DNA of 64,000 nucleotides from Carallia brachiata (GCA_021464245.1 JADCRB010000012.1:1717999-1781998); one strand, 5' to 3'. Shown: positions 10,530 to 23,060, numbered from the stretch's first letter. Notes: generated by a model not told the origin, from the sequence alone. Numbers and translations are program-made.

Positions 10530-13500
10530 CTTTTTCCCTCTAACTTCCTCTGTCTGGTTCTTCTCAAGCCTCTTCCTTCCCCGTCTCTTTTCTCTCTCTG
10601 AACTCCTCCCTTGCAGTTTTTTTTTTCTTCAGATGCTCTCTTATCCATTATCTTCTTTCTTCCTTTCTAGCATTGTTATTGCAATCGACGGAGCCTGATG
10701 GATCACCAAGATTCTGCGCCCTGAAACCACGCCAAAGATCACCAGGATTCTGTGCTTTTCATACCTATTCTTGTTTTTACTGTTGTTTATGTTGCCGAAA
10801 CTGTTTGCTTGTTTTCTTGCTTATTGGGTCTTTGATTCTTTATCAAAACTTCTTTCTTTTTTCATCTATTAATACTTTTTCATTGTTTTTTTTTTTTTTT
10901 GGTCTATTAACACTTCTTTATTGTTTTCTTTTTTTTTTTTATGGAAACGACATCCCTAATTTGGAAGACCCTGGGCTGGCGGGGATGTCGCCAGACATTT
11001 CACCGCCAGTAGACATTTTGGGCTTTGAAGACACAGAGCGGCCAGTGGACTTTTGGAATTTTATGTTTTTGGATTTTGCTTGCCATCCTCTTTGTTTGAG
11101 AGATGCGGACTACGATGTTGGTTCAGCGATTTGTAGTTAATCCGTTAATTTTTCAATTTCTAACTTTCACTTTCTTTTCTTTTACACTATAGTTTATAAT
11201 TCGCTTTTGATTTTAATTGCAAGAAAAAAGAGATGGAGGCTCTTGTGGTCCTGATCACAATGGCCTTTTCCCCTATTGATTGCAGACTTTCCATAGACGT
11301 CCTTCATCCACTGGAAAATGGACAAGGCATGCATGCTGACAGAAAACCCGGTTGAAGTTAATACTGGCCCATGCAGAATTCAGGAAGATGTCTCTATATA
11401 TGCTCGTTTTCAACAACAAAATTTTTTGTTTTATGTTTTTACTTTTATTTTTTATTTTTGGGTTACAACTTATGTTGACTTGAAACGCGGAAAGAAAAAT
11501 TAAAAGGGTTGGCAAGATAACCTGATAGTTATGATGGACTAACCTGATATTTGCCACAAAACGTATGGGAGATGGATGACATGGAGAGTGAACTTCTTTG
11601 CCGGGTATTTGCAAAAGTTTGACTCAACGATTCGTTAAATAGATTAGATAAAATTTCATTATTATTTTGTTTATGTTATGCTGTGGTAGTGGTGATTGTT
11701 TGATTCCCAAATCATATCTCTTTTGTTGGAATGCCTAGAATTTGCCTTCTGGTGCTAGCTTCCACGGAGATAGTAATATCCTTCTTGTTGGTTATCTTGG
11801 AACTGGCAAAACTTGGCTGCTTCATTTCGTATTGCAAGTAATCTCCTTGTGCTATATGCCCCAGCAGAACAGGAAGAAAAGTTTTTCTATCTTTACTTTG
11901 TTTGAGACATGACTTGACATAAATATCTAACTTTTGGAAAGTGGAGCATTTCTTCTAAGTGACAAAAGCATTTGTTGCATTGTTGAACTTGAAAAAATGT
12001 CTGAAAATGCAAGGAACACGTTACATGAGGTTGATCAAATTCTCCTTTCCTCAGAATTTTGCAGCAGTATGCATTTTTCATTCAATATTTTGAGTTCATC
12101 ATTATCAAGCAAAATAAGTTTTTTGGATAATTGTTTTGTACAAAACATAGAAATAGGAATATGTATTTGCATGTCAAATATCTTATATCAACTTGTATTA
12201 AATGTAATGCTGCAGCAGGGAAAAGGTGCGTAGAATTTTTACTTTTGTTTTTCAGTTCTCCAAATTTTAGCCATAATAGCTTACCGCTGCTTGGATAAGG
12301 TACAATGATAACACATGAAATAACATAATAAGTGGCTGCTGTTACTAGATTAACTCTGATGGTGGTTGTTTCTTATGGTTGATCGGCAGAGCCAGGGATC
12401 TTGCCAAGCATGTTGGTCACATAACAATTTTGTCTACTTGCAACGTGCAGAACGTGATGCCATATACATTGCCACATTAGATGCATATGTCAGGTATGCT
12501 TGTAAACATATTCATCCAAAGTTATGAGATAAAGCTGTAAAGAATTGACGAGAGGATATGTAAGAGGAAACTTTCCAAGAAGTAGCAAAAAGGTATGATT
12601 ATAGTATGTTTCTTTTCATTGTTTCCTAACCAATGCACATGCATGTTTAGCAAACTTTGTAGATCTCTTTTAACATTTTTCTGCCTTTTCATTTTCCCAG
12701 CCTTATTCTCATCAAAGGCATTAGCAAACTTTTTGCATGGTCTTTTGCGCTTGTGCAGTTATGTGATCTTCTTCTTTGATGTCAACTTCTTTTCTTCGAC
12801 TTATTAATTTCATATTCTTTTGGTTTTTTGCATGAACTGATGATCCTGAGTGGTGGCAATTGCAACTCCCTAGTAAATAGCATATCTGATGCACCTTAAT
12901 GAAGCTCTAGCTCAAATATGTTTCTTGGAATTGGTCTGTCTGGGTTTCTCTAGGCAACCACATCAGTGCAAATGGCATAATTATATATATGTCTAAGATG
13001 TAATTTCTTTTATGCCCTGCAATGTAGGTTGAGGAACAGATGTAGCAGAGGCATGTTGGCTCTACAAGTTGCAATTTAACTATCAGAAATGGATAACTCG
13101 ACAGGTGATTTACCAGAGTATTTGCCCCCTTTTATTTCTCACTGTACCAATAGGATCTGATTTCTTCGCCCTTCTTATGTCATCTGGCATGGATCTCATT
13201 ATGACTGAAGTTTCTTCAAGTGAGAGGATGAGAAGGGAGAATCTTGTGGTAGCCACTTGCAATATATTTATGCTGAAGGTGCAGCTGGGGGATCTTCAGT
13301 GCACTTTATGGAGGTATGCGAGTAAGAGGTAAATGCAAGATGGCTATCTTATTTCACAGAAACAAAACTAAATGTGCTTAATTATTTTCCTGTTTTTACT
13401 GGAGGAGCTGAAGAAGCAGAGCTCTAGCATGGAAGTTAACGTTGATGAAGAAAGTATATAACTCATATGTTTTAGGCCCCCGTCAATTTTTCTAATGTTG

Positions 13501-14170
13501 ATCCTGATACAACCCTCGCTCTTCTCTTTCTCTCTACTTTTCTTCTTGGCCCATATTATTAATCTGGCTGTCTTGATTACTATGCAAGTTTCTGCTTTTC
13601 TTGTTGCTGAGTTTCTTATGGATATCTGTTTCTTTGGTCACCAATATGTCTACTTTTTCAAAATGGACTTCTACATTACATAGCCTACCTGATTTTGAGC
13701 AATGTTTTTGACAAATTTGTATTATGGAAGTCTAATTTATAATTTTCTGACGAGGGCTCTTTGTTGTTTGTTATCTATTTGAAAGGAAAGTTTCACATAG
13801 AGAAAACCTGCCTCTGTCAGGTAACAAACTCAGCAACACAAAAGGCTGGGTGTTTTAACCCTAGTTGACATTGTGGAAGACAAGTATGTTCGTCAGTTGT
13901 GCAAGTGAAGCCTTTTCTCTTGTTTATGTTTTAACATTATTTTTCTGTTTGTTTTTGCTTTTTGGGTTATTGAGTTGTAAGAAAGACTCTCTCTCTCTCT
14001 CTCTCTCGAACGCACGCGCGTGTACGCACACACACACACACATGCGTGTACCAAGTTCCTAACAAAGAATGGGGTTTGCAAATTTGTGGGCAGAAAGCTG
14101 TAGGGAAGGAGATGGCACAGCAATTCACTTCCAAGCAGTTGACCTACCTGAAGACATTAAGGTAACCCAA
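10530..14170 (+). pseudogene. MCM4-derived pseudogene, copy D (most complete)
   Basis: Best preserved copy. Blocks in order: leader block GFEDTERPVDFWNFM near 11021; linker exon 11225–11415; IWEL remnant 11520–11610; 11740–11850 with NILLVGYLGTGKTWLLHF, where a Walker A pattern GxxxxGKT can still be read; 11935–12060 with ESGAFLLSDKSICCI, MSENARNTLHEV, the Walker B acidic pair changed to VE; RARDLAKHVGH near 12385–12420; YVRYACKHIHPKL 12490–12525 and a second-frame ELTRGYVRGNFPRSSKKV 12545–12597; a VEEQ block at 13027; MDLIMTEVSSSERMRREN 13189–13245; and EELKKQSSSMEVNVDE 13403–13450. Stops and frame changes between blocks show it is a pseudogene. The VMEQ/ANPIGS exon was not found here. Confidence 0.85.
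13988..14046. repeat. CT and CA microsatellite
   Basis: A (CT)n tract at 13988–14007 is followed by ACGCACGCGCGTGTACG and then (CA)n. It lies inside an intron-like spacer of pseudogene copy D. Confidence 0.9.
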
Positions 14171-16928
14171 TCACTTCCGTGTGAAAGTTCTTGTAGTCGT
14201 TACTTCTGTAGCTTCTTCAACTGTTTCTTGTCTTTACAAAAAATTGTTGGCCCAGGTGAGTGATTACTACCTTATTATATGTTTATTATATGTTTATTCA
14301 ATCTGATTTAGTTCGTCATAGATGCTTGTTTCTTTTAGGAAATTTTTTTTGATATTTCATTGGTTGTCAAGGGAACTTTCTGTATCGATTGACATGTTTC
14401 TCATCCAGCTATCATTGCAATGATGATAATTTTTGTTGAATTTTTGCTTTCTGAAATCCTAATGCATTTGATCCATTATGGGTCATTTAAGTTTTTCTGT
14501 AATTAGGAATGTTCTCTTCTCAGGATTTCAGATGCTTTATAAGGAGTGAAAGCATACATTGCTGTTATTTTTTTGCTCCTTTTTTCCAGTTCTTGATCTC
14601 ATTGTTAGATATGCTTTAGTGCCTAATTTTTTGGCATGTAGATAATCATTTCAGATTAATAGAGTCTAAGAAAGTTCCTGTAGATATTGCTGATATTTTG
14701 TTTCTGTCCAGCTATGTTATGGTGCTCTCAGGCATCATAACGGTCCTTTTGCCTTGATTAAGCTAGGCACCGAAAGGGATAGGGACCTTTTTATTGGCTG
14801 TCATGTAAACTTCGTAAATCTAGTGACTTTCTAATGCTTCTCTTCCAGCTATCATTGCAATGATGGTAATTGCTTTCTAAACTCCTAGCGCATTATACGC
14901 ATGTGGATCATTTTAATTTGTCTATAAACTGTAATCTCGAATGTTGTTCTCAGGATATCGCCTGGTTGAAAAGGAGCATTGCAGATATTTTGTTCTCCTC
15001 ATTTTGTGTTTGATCTCATTCTCAAACGTGTTTCAGTGCCTAGTTTATTAATGTGTAGATAATCATTCCAAATTTATTAGAATCTATGAGAGCTTCTAGA
15101 GCCCACTTTAGCTCCTGTTCACGAACAATTTAAGGAGCCTCTCAAAGTTTTTCTAGGTACATCATTTGGTAACATAGATGGTTTTTTGTGTTTGGTACCT
15201 GTTTTCACACTTGCCTGTGCTCTTTTGTGAGTGATAGTACCGTATGCAAATTTGACATGCTTTATCATAATCATTTGAATACGCTAAAACAATCTTGATA
15301 TATCTGGCATCTAAAATAGGCCTAAAGTGTGTGCTAAGAGTATAAATATCTCACGTTGGTAAAGTACACGAAACCAGCTTTGATATCAGTTCCAATAATG
15401 CTATGACAGAACTGTGCACCAGTTATCTCTCCCTTTTTTTAAATAAAAAAAAAATCTTTTGGATTCATGTGTTTTCTGAAAGCAAGTTTTACAGCGTACA
15501 TGTTGCGCAATTCTTTCCGATATTGTATAGGTTCAAACATTAGTTCTCCTTTTTCTTTTCTTGTGGATATTTGAGTTGTTCCTCTTTGCTTCTTGTCCTT
15601 CTCTCTCTCTCTCTCTTTTTTTTTCCTGGCATTTGAGTTCCTTCCTGTTGTCACTTTTAAAGATAGCTTAACTACTAGTGTTTTTTTTGTCTGTGATCAG
15701 TAGGTGTAAAATATGAACTTTTTTCCGTTCTCCTTTGGTGCTCAGAACAGCATATACTAGTGACATGATCAATGCTTGACTGCAGGTGTTGGGACTGCAA
15801 CAAGCAATAAAGTTCATCTCGAGTGCTCATTTCTGAACTGGGCGACATTCTACATTGAAACAAGAATCAAGGCCGTTATTCTAAAGGTGCATAAGGATTA
15901 TGTCCCCTTTGTATGGAGGTTGGTGAATCTTTACCCTAAAGTTTCATTTATATAATGAAAATTTTCACTAGGTATTTGATGCTTTCTTTCGAAAATCATT
16001 TTAAATTAAAACTTGTGGATATCTTAATTTTTGCTTTACTTCCACTATTTCTACTCAACTTTTCTAAACTCAAACAAAGTGGAGTTTCGGGCTATTTTTG
16101 GGCTCAATGCTAGTAGGGTAGTACACTGATTTTAACTGAGATGAAATATTGCAAATAGGTCATATAGATTTCTCTCCTCATAGTTTTCCTGCATGCTCTT
16201 GTCTTTTGTTGGTTGGCTTAAGTCCTTTGGAGAGGTGTGTGGATAAGCTTGTTTATGTTAGAAAAGTAGAAAGAAACTATTCATAACGAATGCAGGTCTT
16301 GGTGTGTTTGATGGCTTCAATTGCTTAAGATTGTGAACCCAGGTCAGTGGCTGCAATCCTCCATCTGTGCAAGATTCATCGCAGATGCTTGTTAAAGCTT
16401 TCTCTCTCATTTGTACGTATGCGTGTTTTGCAAAATTTATTAGATCTCCTTTTAGATTACCTGGCAGAAATTACACTACATTACTACACACATGATTCAT
16501 ATTACACATGATTTTCAGTGCACCATCACCTTTGGACTCTAGTTAGGTAAGTCCCAACCTTTTCTTATCATAATGATTTGTAATTTGAATTAGAGCAGAC
16601 CGCTCCAAAATCTTTCAATTTAGGCCTAATTATGCATCAATTGATATAATAGGTTCACTTAAGTAAGGCTCCCATTTCATTTATATTCAACAGGAAGCTT
16701 AATCCAATACACTAAACTTTGCCTAAGAAATTTGAGAGATTTTTTTTTTTTGTTTTTTAATTTTTAAATATACGGCCGAGCGCGAAGGGCAAACTGTCCT
16801 GTGTATCTTAAGGCGCACAAAAATAAATTGAGGTTATTTATGTAAATTCACTGGTGAGAACGAAGGTCCTTCAAGAAAATCCTCAGTAATAAAGAAAAAG
16901 GGCAGTTGTGTAATTCCACGATTCCTTA
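14171..16928. repeat. Array spacer with a diverged tandem duplication
   Basis: No gene is recognised. A segment near 14405–14690 recurs in diverged form near 14845–15100. Shared words include CAGCTATCATTGCAATGATG, TTCTCAGGAT, TTTGATCTCATT, GTGCCTA and GTAGATAATCATT; the period is about 440 bp. The exon-like stretch 15780–15900 has no recognised product. 15900–16928 is plain spacer. Confidence 0.55.
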
Positions 16929-17035
16929 TTGGAAAGGCAGAAAAATTGTTACTTACAAATTCCTTCCTTGAACGAAAGCCAAACGTCTCTCTTTTACTCT
17001 TCTCCTGTAAACTTTTCTTTTATGGTCTCAGTTTT

Positions 17036-18420
17036 AAAAATAACGGCAAGAAGTTCTGCTGCGCCTCCCGAAACGAGCAGAAGGGCGAAAGCGGCGCCCA
17101 ATGCAGGAGTCCTACAGAGGCGCAGCGAATGGAAGAATCTTTACAGCAGGTTTAGAGGTAGCGACGATGATACAGGTTCTTGTGATGCCTTTTTTTTTTT
17201 TTTTTTTTTCTTTTTTTCCATATTTTGGCTTCTTTGTTGGTTAATTTTTTCTATTTTTGCTTTCCAAGATTCAATCAGCATTCAACGATCTTGAGAGTTT
17301 GGGGAAAACGTTCTGATTTTCGCTTGTCGAGGAATAAAAATAACGGCAAGAAGTTCTGGTTGGCCTTCTGAAGCAAGCAAAAGGGCGAAAGCGGCACCCA
17401 ATACAGGTGTCCTCCAGAGGCGCAGCGAGAGGAAGAATTTTTACGCAGGTTTAGAGGTACCGATGGTGATACAGGTTCTTGTGATGTTTTTGTTTTTTTT
17501 TTTTAATCCAACTTTCTTATTATTTCTTTTTGTTCATATCTCCGCTTCTTTCTTGGTTAATTTTCCCTACTTTTGCTTTCCAAGAATCAATCAGCATGCA
17601 ACGATCTTGAGAGTTAGGGGAAAAGGGTCCGAGATTTTCTCTGTCGAGGGATCAAAGAACCGTTGAATTCAGTTTGCATTCTTGACAATGGTTCTGAGTG
17701 TTTGATTTTCTTTTCTTTTTTTTTTTGGGTTCTATTTAATTCATAAAATCTGACTTGTTCTAGTTTTAAGATATGAGACGGGTTTTCTTCTGCAGTGTTT
17801 TATTTTCTGTTCCCAGTTTCAAAACTAACAGCAAGAAGTTCTGGTTCGCATCCTCAAGCAAGCAGAAGGGCGAAAGCAGCGCCCCAATACACGAGTCCCA
17901 CAGACGCGCAGCGAGGAAAATTTCTACGCAGAGTAAAAGACAGCGACGATGATACAGGTTGTGATGCCTTATCTTTTTCTTTTAATTCAACTATTTTTTT
18001 TTTCATATTTCTGTTTCTTTCTTGGTTAATTTTTCCTACTTTTGCTTCCAAAGAATCAATCAACATTCAATGATCTTGAGAATTTAGCAGAAGGGGTCCG
18101 ATTTCCGCCGTAGAGGAAAAGAAACAACGGCAAGAAGTTCTGGTTCGCCTCCTGAAGCAAGCGAAAGGGCGAAGACGGCGCCCAATACATGAGTCCTACA
18201 GAGGCGCAGTGGGAGGAAGAATTTTTGCACAGGTTCAGAGGCAGCAACGATGATACAAATTTTCATGATGCAGGTTCTTGGAATGCATGTTATTTTTTTT
18301 TTTTCAACTTTTTTTTCTTTTTTTTTTCATATTTCCGCTTATTTCTTGGTTAATTTTCTCTGCTTTTGATTTTTAAGACTCAATCAACATTCAACGATAC
18401 CGAGAGTTTAGAGAAAAGGG
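17036..18420 (+). repeat. Four-fold tandem array of an unknown exon-like module
   Basis: Four diverged copies start at about 17036, 17338, 17823 and 18120. Each has a GC-richer 140–150 bp block with GGCAAGAAGTTCTG near its start and GATGATACAGG (or a variant) near its end, then a T-rich stretch, then a tag like CAATCAGCATTCAACGAT. One frame of the GC-rich block reads ARSSGSPPEASRRAKAAPN-like, another AQRxxxFLRRFRGSDDDTG-like. I recognise no family. The GC block differs in composition from the surrounding array and may be a captured exon or leader. A fifth tag, without the GC block, lies near 20415. Confidence 0.75.
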
Positions 18421-19599
18421 TCCGATTTCCACAGTTGAGATGTCAAAGAACCGAGGAATTGGTTTAATTTCTTGGTAATGGTTCGTGAGTTTGATTTTCT
18501 TCTTTTGTTTTTTGGTTTTTATTTTCTTTATAAAATTTGACTCGTGGGTTAATGGTGTGGCAAACCTACTCTTTTTCTTTCTGTCTGCAGAATACATTTG
18601 CGGAGGCATTGATGTGCCGATCAGAGAAGAGATCTGAGAATCACATATTACAACCAATCGGTACGAAGCACGCATTTGCTTGGCATCAAGTGTGTGTGCC
18701 TATTGTGGTCACCAGTAAGGGAAATCTCGTCTTCTTTCCTTGTGATTTTCAATTAGAACCCAAATTATCTTGACATTGAGACTTTAATATTTGGTCATCA
18801 GGCATTCATCTGCTTCCTAGAGAAACTATGGGTTAATTGAATTTGACCCAGCTTTTCATTGCTAGGAACAATTATGTCACTTAATTTAGGCATTCTATCC
18901 AGTGAAATTCCTTTTTCTTTACGATTTTGATATTGGGTCAATCAGGTTGCTTCATAATTGGGTACTATGAACAGGTGCGCTTTTCAGGCTAAGTGCGTCG
19001 GTGGAGAATTGACTTCACATGACAGCCCATTTGTGTATTCCAATTCGAAAGGGAACAAAAAGAGAGAAGTTGTAGATCATTATATCCAACCACTTCTTTT
19101 GACTGAAAGGTTCGTAAGTCTGTTTTAATAGCTTTTTTTTTCTTTTGTTTGATTTCTTTTCATGAATCTTTGCCACCCAACACTTAGACTTCTTAGCTAT
19201 CAACAATCTCTTACTGCTCCCTGTTAAAGAAATTTGAACTTGAGCATTTCTACTTCTTGAATTTGTTTCTTCGGGATAGGTTTTTAGGACTTTGTGCTTG
19301 TTTCATATATAATCCCTCATACTTTGTTCTCAAATTTGGGTTTTGGTTTGGGGCCTGTTTCATCTTGTGTATTGTTTGGTCAAACCCATTTCTTCTCTTG
19401 CCATCTTCTGTCAGTCTTTCTCTCAATCTTTTATGCAACTCTCTTTGCTTCCCCTGCTTGCTGCATTTAGCTCCAAAGCAAACTTTTATAACAAGAATCA
19501 CCAATTGATTCGTTTCGTAAAGTATATGTGACTTGTAAAAAGTCATGAAAATCTTGTGAAGGGCAACTTCACAACCCCAATTGGGTGAAAGTCGGAGCT
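18421..19599. other. Array segment without recognised gene
   Basis: Holds an exon-like stretch at 18590–18720 bounded by an AG-like acceptor (TCTGCAG, 18585–18591) and AGTAAGG, with no recognised product. A block at 19010–19310 has a diverged second copy near 21040–21310, sharing CCCACTTGTGTATT-like and AGAGAGA words. Confidence 0.45.
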
Positions 19600-20240
19600 T
19601 GTCAAGGACTTTTGACTTGTAGAAGCTGCAATGCAATAATCAGGACAGAGCCCTCAACAAGTGATTTCCTAAAATTGCTACCCTTTCATTCTTGGTTTCC
19701 CTAACCTTGGTATAAGTATATAGGTCATGTATCATTCACTCTTCTTCTCATCTATTATGGCGATGTTGATGTACCTCTCTTTCTTTGTCCATCTTTCTAA
19801 CTTTATTTATGGCCTGTTTTTAGCTAGGATGTGGATTAAAAGGCTGGTATTTAAACCTTGTTGACAGTATGGATGGCAAGTTTGATTTTGTTAGCATATT
19901 CTGCACGTGATGCCTTTTCCCTTGTTGTCTATTGTTCTAACATTAGTCATCTGTCACTTTTTTTGGGAGGGCCCCAGGGTGGGCTGGGGGGAGGGAGGAA
20001 TGGGGTGTAAGTTCTGAAGATCTCATTCTCATCCTAACAGAGAATAAGGTTTACAAAATTGGGAGGTGAAGCTGAATGGAAAGGAGATGGCAGACAATGG
20101 CCGACACTTGAAAATTAGTTGGACCCACTTGAAGATAACGAGGCATGCCAATTACTGATGTGTGAAAAGTTTGTTGCATTGATGAATTTGAGAAAATGTC
20201 TGAAAATGCAAGGATCATGTTACATGAGGTGGATCAAATT
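19600..20240 (+). pseudogene. MCM4-derived pseudogene scrap, copy E
   Basis: Contains the block AGAAGCTGCAATGCAATAATC (19621), equal to the MCM4 EAAMQQS exon with a stop in place of a Gln, then the repeated tail block at 19860–20150. Directly after it lies 20170–20240, reading CIDEFEKMSENARIMLHEVDQI, the Walker B exon. In MCM4 the Walker B exon comes before the AMQQS exon, so this is a rearranged join of two pieces. This is the only copy that keeps the Walker B pair DE. Confidence 0.75.
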
Positions 20241-21489
20241 CAAAAGAACTCGGTTCCTAGATGGCTCGATGTTCACCGGGTGAATTATATTAAACATTGT
20301 GCTGCAGCTTCTAGCATACTTCTATTTGCATTTCTGATAATGTTTTTTTCTTTCAGTTAGTTTTTCTTCATTTCTTCTTCAATTTTGGTTAATTTTTAAA
20401 TTGTTATTTTCAAGAACAAATCAAGATTCAACAATCTTGACAGTTCAGCGAATGATGGTCCATTATACAGCATCAAGTAAATCAAGAAGCTTTGAATTTG
20501 TTCAATTTCTTGGTAGAAGAGATGAAAAGAGAACAGATTTTGGCAATGGTTTGTATATTCAAGTTTCTTTTAGTATCATTATTTTTTTCGGGTTCTGTTT
20601 CTTATTTTACCGTGAAAAAACCCTAAATTTCCTCCTGTTTTTTTTTCTACAGAGTTATCTTGCAGATTATGCATGGAGGAACGAATGGTGATGTTCAAAA
20701 ACAGAGTTGACAATTAACAAATTTATCATCAATTAAACACAAAAGTATTTAAGTCAACATCTAGATCAAGTAGGCCCATCCTGGTGATAAGGAAAATCTC
20801 AACCTTTACTTAGAAACTTTGCACCCTAAAACCAGAGCAGCCCCACAAGCCTTAGAATGATAAAATTCTGTCAGGACATCAAAGATATTGATATTGGATC
20901 ATCAACTATTCATCCGAGTTATATAATTTAGATTAAAAAAACTGGGTTGTGTCATAAACGGGTCTTTGAAATTTGGGCAGCATAACTTACCAGCTGAGTC
21001 AGTCAATGGAACACTGGGTTTCACATTATAAAGTTTCTATCAAACAGCCCCACTTGTGTATTTGAAACCCAAAACCAAGCAGAAAAGAGAGATTCTTAAA
21101 CCCAACGGCTCTTTTTGTCCAAGAGGTTTGTAATTCTGCTTCTTACTTTCCTGTTCTTCCACTTGTAATGTAATAGCATTTTTCTTTTGTTTAATTTCTT
21201 TATGAATCCTCTTAAGCTCAACATTTGATTTATCGGTTATTAACACTCTCACAATTTGAATATAATATTTTCTATTTCTTCATTTTGTCTCCTTTTTGAA
21301 AGCATCTTTTGTATCTCTTCTTGAAATTGGGATCAGATTTGGAGTCTGTTTCTCCTTTCTCGTTTTTTATCATAATCATTGCAAGAATTTCAGTTTTGCA
21401 TCAATATTTTGGGAGCCTCTCTCTCTCTCTCTCTCTCTCTCTCGGTAGAGTTTTAAAAAACCAATCTTTAATACCAAGTATCACTGATT
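20241..21489. other. Array segment repeated from 18380–19310
   Basis: 20405–20700 resembles 18370–18520 (tag CAAGATTCAACAATCTTGA, then TTCAATTTCTTGGTA). 21040–21310 resembles 19010–19310. A (CT)n microsatellite lies at about 21418–21442. No gene is recognised. Confidence 0.5.
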
Positions 21490-23060
21490 GAGAGGGTTTC
21501 AATTTCTACTTTTGCGTTGTGTTGCTTTTACACTATAGTTTATCATTCATTTTTTGCTTCTAGTTTCAAGAGAAAAGAACCTGGAGGCTGACGTGGTCCT
21601 GATTACAATGTCATTTTCCATTTTGATTGTAGATTGCATATATGCCCTCCATATGCAGAAATCAGACAAGCAATGGATACTGGCAGAAAACCCATTGAAG
21701 TTGATACTGGCTCACGCAGAATTGAGGAAGATTGCCCAGTATATGCTTGTTTTCCACAACCATGATAGAACAATTAAAAGGGTTGTCGAGGTAACTTGAC
21801 ATTTATGGTGGACTAACCAGATACTTGGCACAGAATATTTGGGTGCTGGATGACGTGAGGGGTGAGCTTCTTTGTCAAGTAATTGTAGAAGTTTGACTCA
21901 ATGACTCATTCAATAGATTTTGTAAAATTTCATTATGTCTTGATCATCTTATTCTCTGAAAGTGATATTGTTTGATGCCCAAATTGTAGTTCTTTGTTAG
22001 GAGTCCTTTGAAGTTACCATTTAGTGCTAGGTTCCACGGTGATATCAATAACCTTCTTGTTAGTTATCCTGAAACCAGGAAGACTTGGCTGCTCCATTCA
22101 ATAGATTTTGTAAAATTTCATTATGTCTTGATCATCTTATTCTCTGAAAGTGATATTGTTTGATGCCCAAATTGTAGTTCTTTGTTAGGAGTCCTTTGAA
22201 GTTACCATTTAGTGCTAGGTTCCACGGTGATATCAATAACCTTCTTGTTAGTTATCCTGAAACCAGGAAGACTTGGCTGCTCCATTTCACATGTAGGCAA
22301 TCTCCCTGTACTATCTGCTCCAGTAGAAGACTAGTTCAGCTCTTGGCTTGACAGCTTATGTAGCAAATATCCCAAAGCAAGTGGAAGAGTAGAAAAGTTT
22401 TCTGTTCTTCTATCATATGAGATTTTGAGATTTGTGACTTAAAGCTTATAAGTTCTGGAAAGTGGAGCACTTCTTCTACGTGACAGAAGATTTTGTTGCA
22501 TCAATGGATTTGAAAATTTGTCTGAAAATGCAAGGACCGCATTCCATGAGGTTAATTGAATTCTCCTTTATGCAGAATTTATAGCATCATGTATTTTCAT
22601 TCTACAGTACGAGTCTCATTAACATGCAAATTAAGTTGTCTGGATGGTTGTTTTGTGAAAATGGAAGCAGGGATATACAGTTATTTGTCAAAGTTTTCAC
22701 ATTAACTTGTATCATCTTTTGATAATTCAGGAGAACACGATTTCTAGATGGTCTGATGTTAATTAATGAATGATATTAAACATTGTGCTGCATCTTCTAA
22801 CATACTTGATATTTGCATAGAGGTGCTACATTCTAATGAATGAGCTCAATGTTGCTTATTTTCACAGGTGACGAAACAACAAATTTTTTCCACTCAAAGG
22901 CTGACATTATTGGTTCCCTTGATGCTTGGACATCAATACCTAACCTCAGAAAAACAAAAAGCTTGGACATCAGTGCTGGTTTCTGCAAACCCTATTGGTT
23001 CACAGTATAATCCTAGGTTGCCTGTGATTTGCATTCATATAGCTTTCACCTAACCTTGTT
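21490..23060 (+). pseudogene. MCM4-derived pseudogene, copy F
   Basis: Linker exon 21590–21780 reading DCIYALHMQKSDKQWILAEN, like MCM4 just before the AAA+ core. IWVLDDVRGELLCQ-like follows at 21837–21880. The GGxxLKLPFSARFHGDINNL-type block near 22000 is present twice because of a 188-bp duplication; its Walker A reads SYPETRKTW. At 22450–22555 LESGALLLRDRRFCCINGF then ENLSENARTAFHEV: the Walker B acidic pair has become NG. At 22865–23050 a VTKQQIFS block is followed by SVLVSANPIGSQYNPRLPVI, with a short insertion before SVLV. Frames are open in several blocks but not across the copy. No C-terminal blocks were found after 23060. Confidence 0.85.
21907..22282 (+). repeat. Perfect 188-bp tandem duplication in copy F
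   Basis: Two head-to-tail copies, 21907–22094 and 22095–22282, with no differences seen by eye. They duplicate the Walker A exon remnant. The unit is nearly the same size as the 191-bp duplication at 4774. Confidence 0.9.

Noticed and set aside
11740..11850. P-loop GYLGTGKTWLL taken as an NBS-LRR or other AAA ATPase
   Set aside because: The blocks before and after (GDINILLV, ESGALLL, SENARTAFHEV, ANPIGSQYNPRL) follow MCM4, not NB-ARC order.
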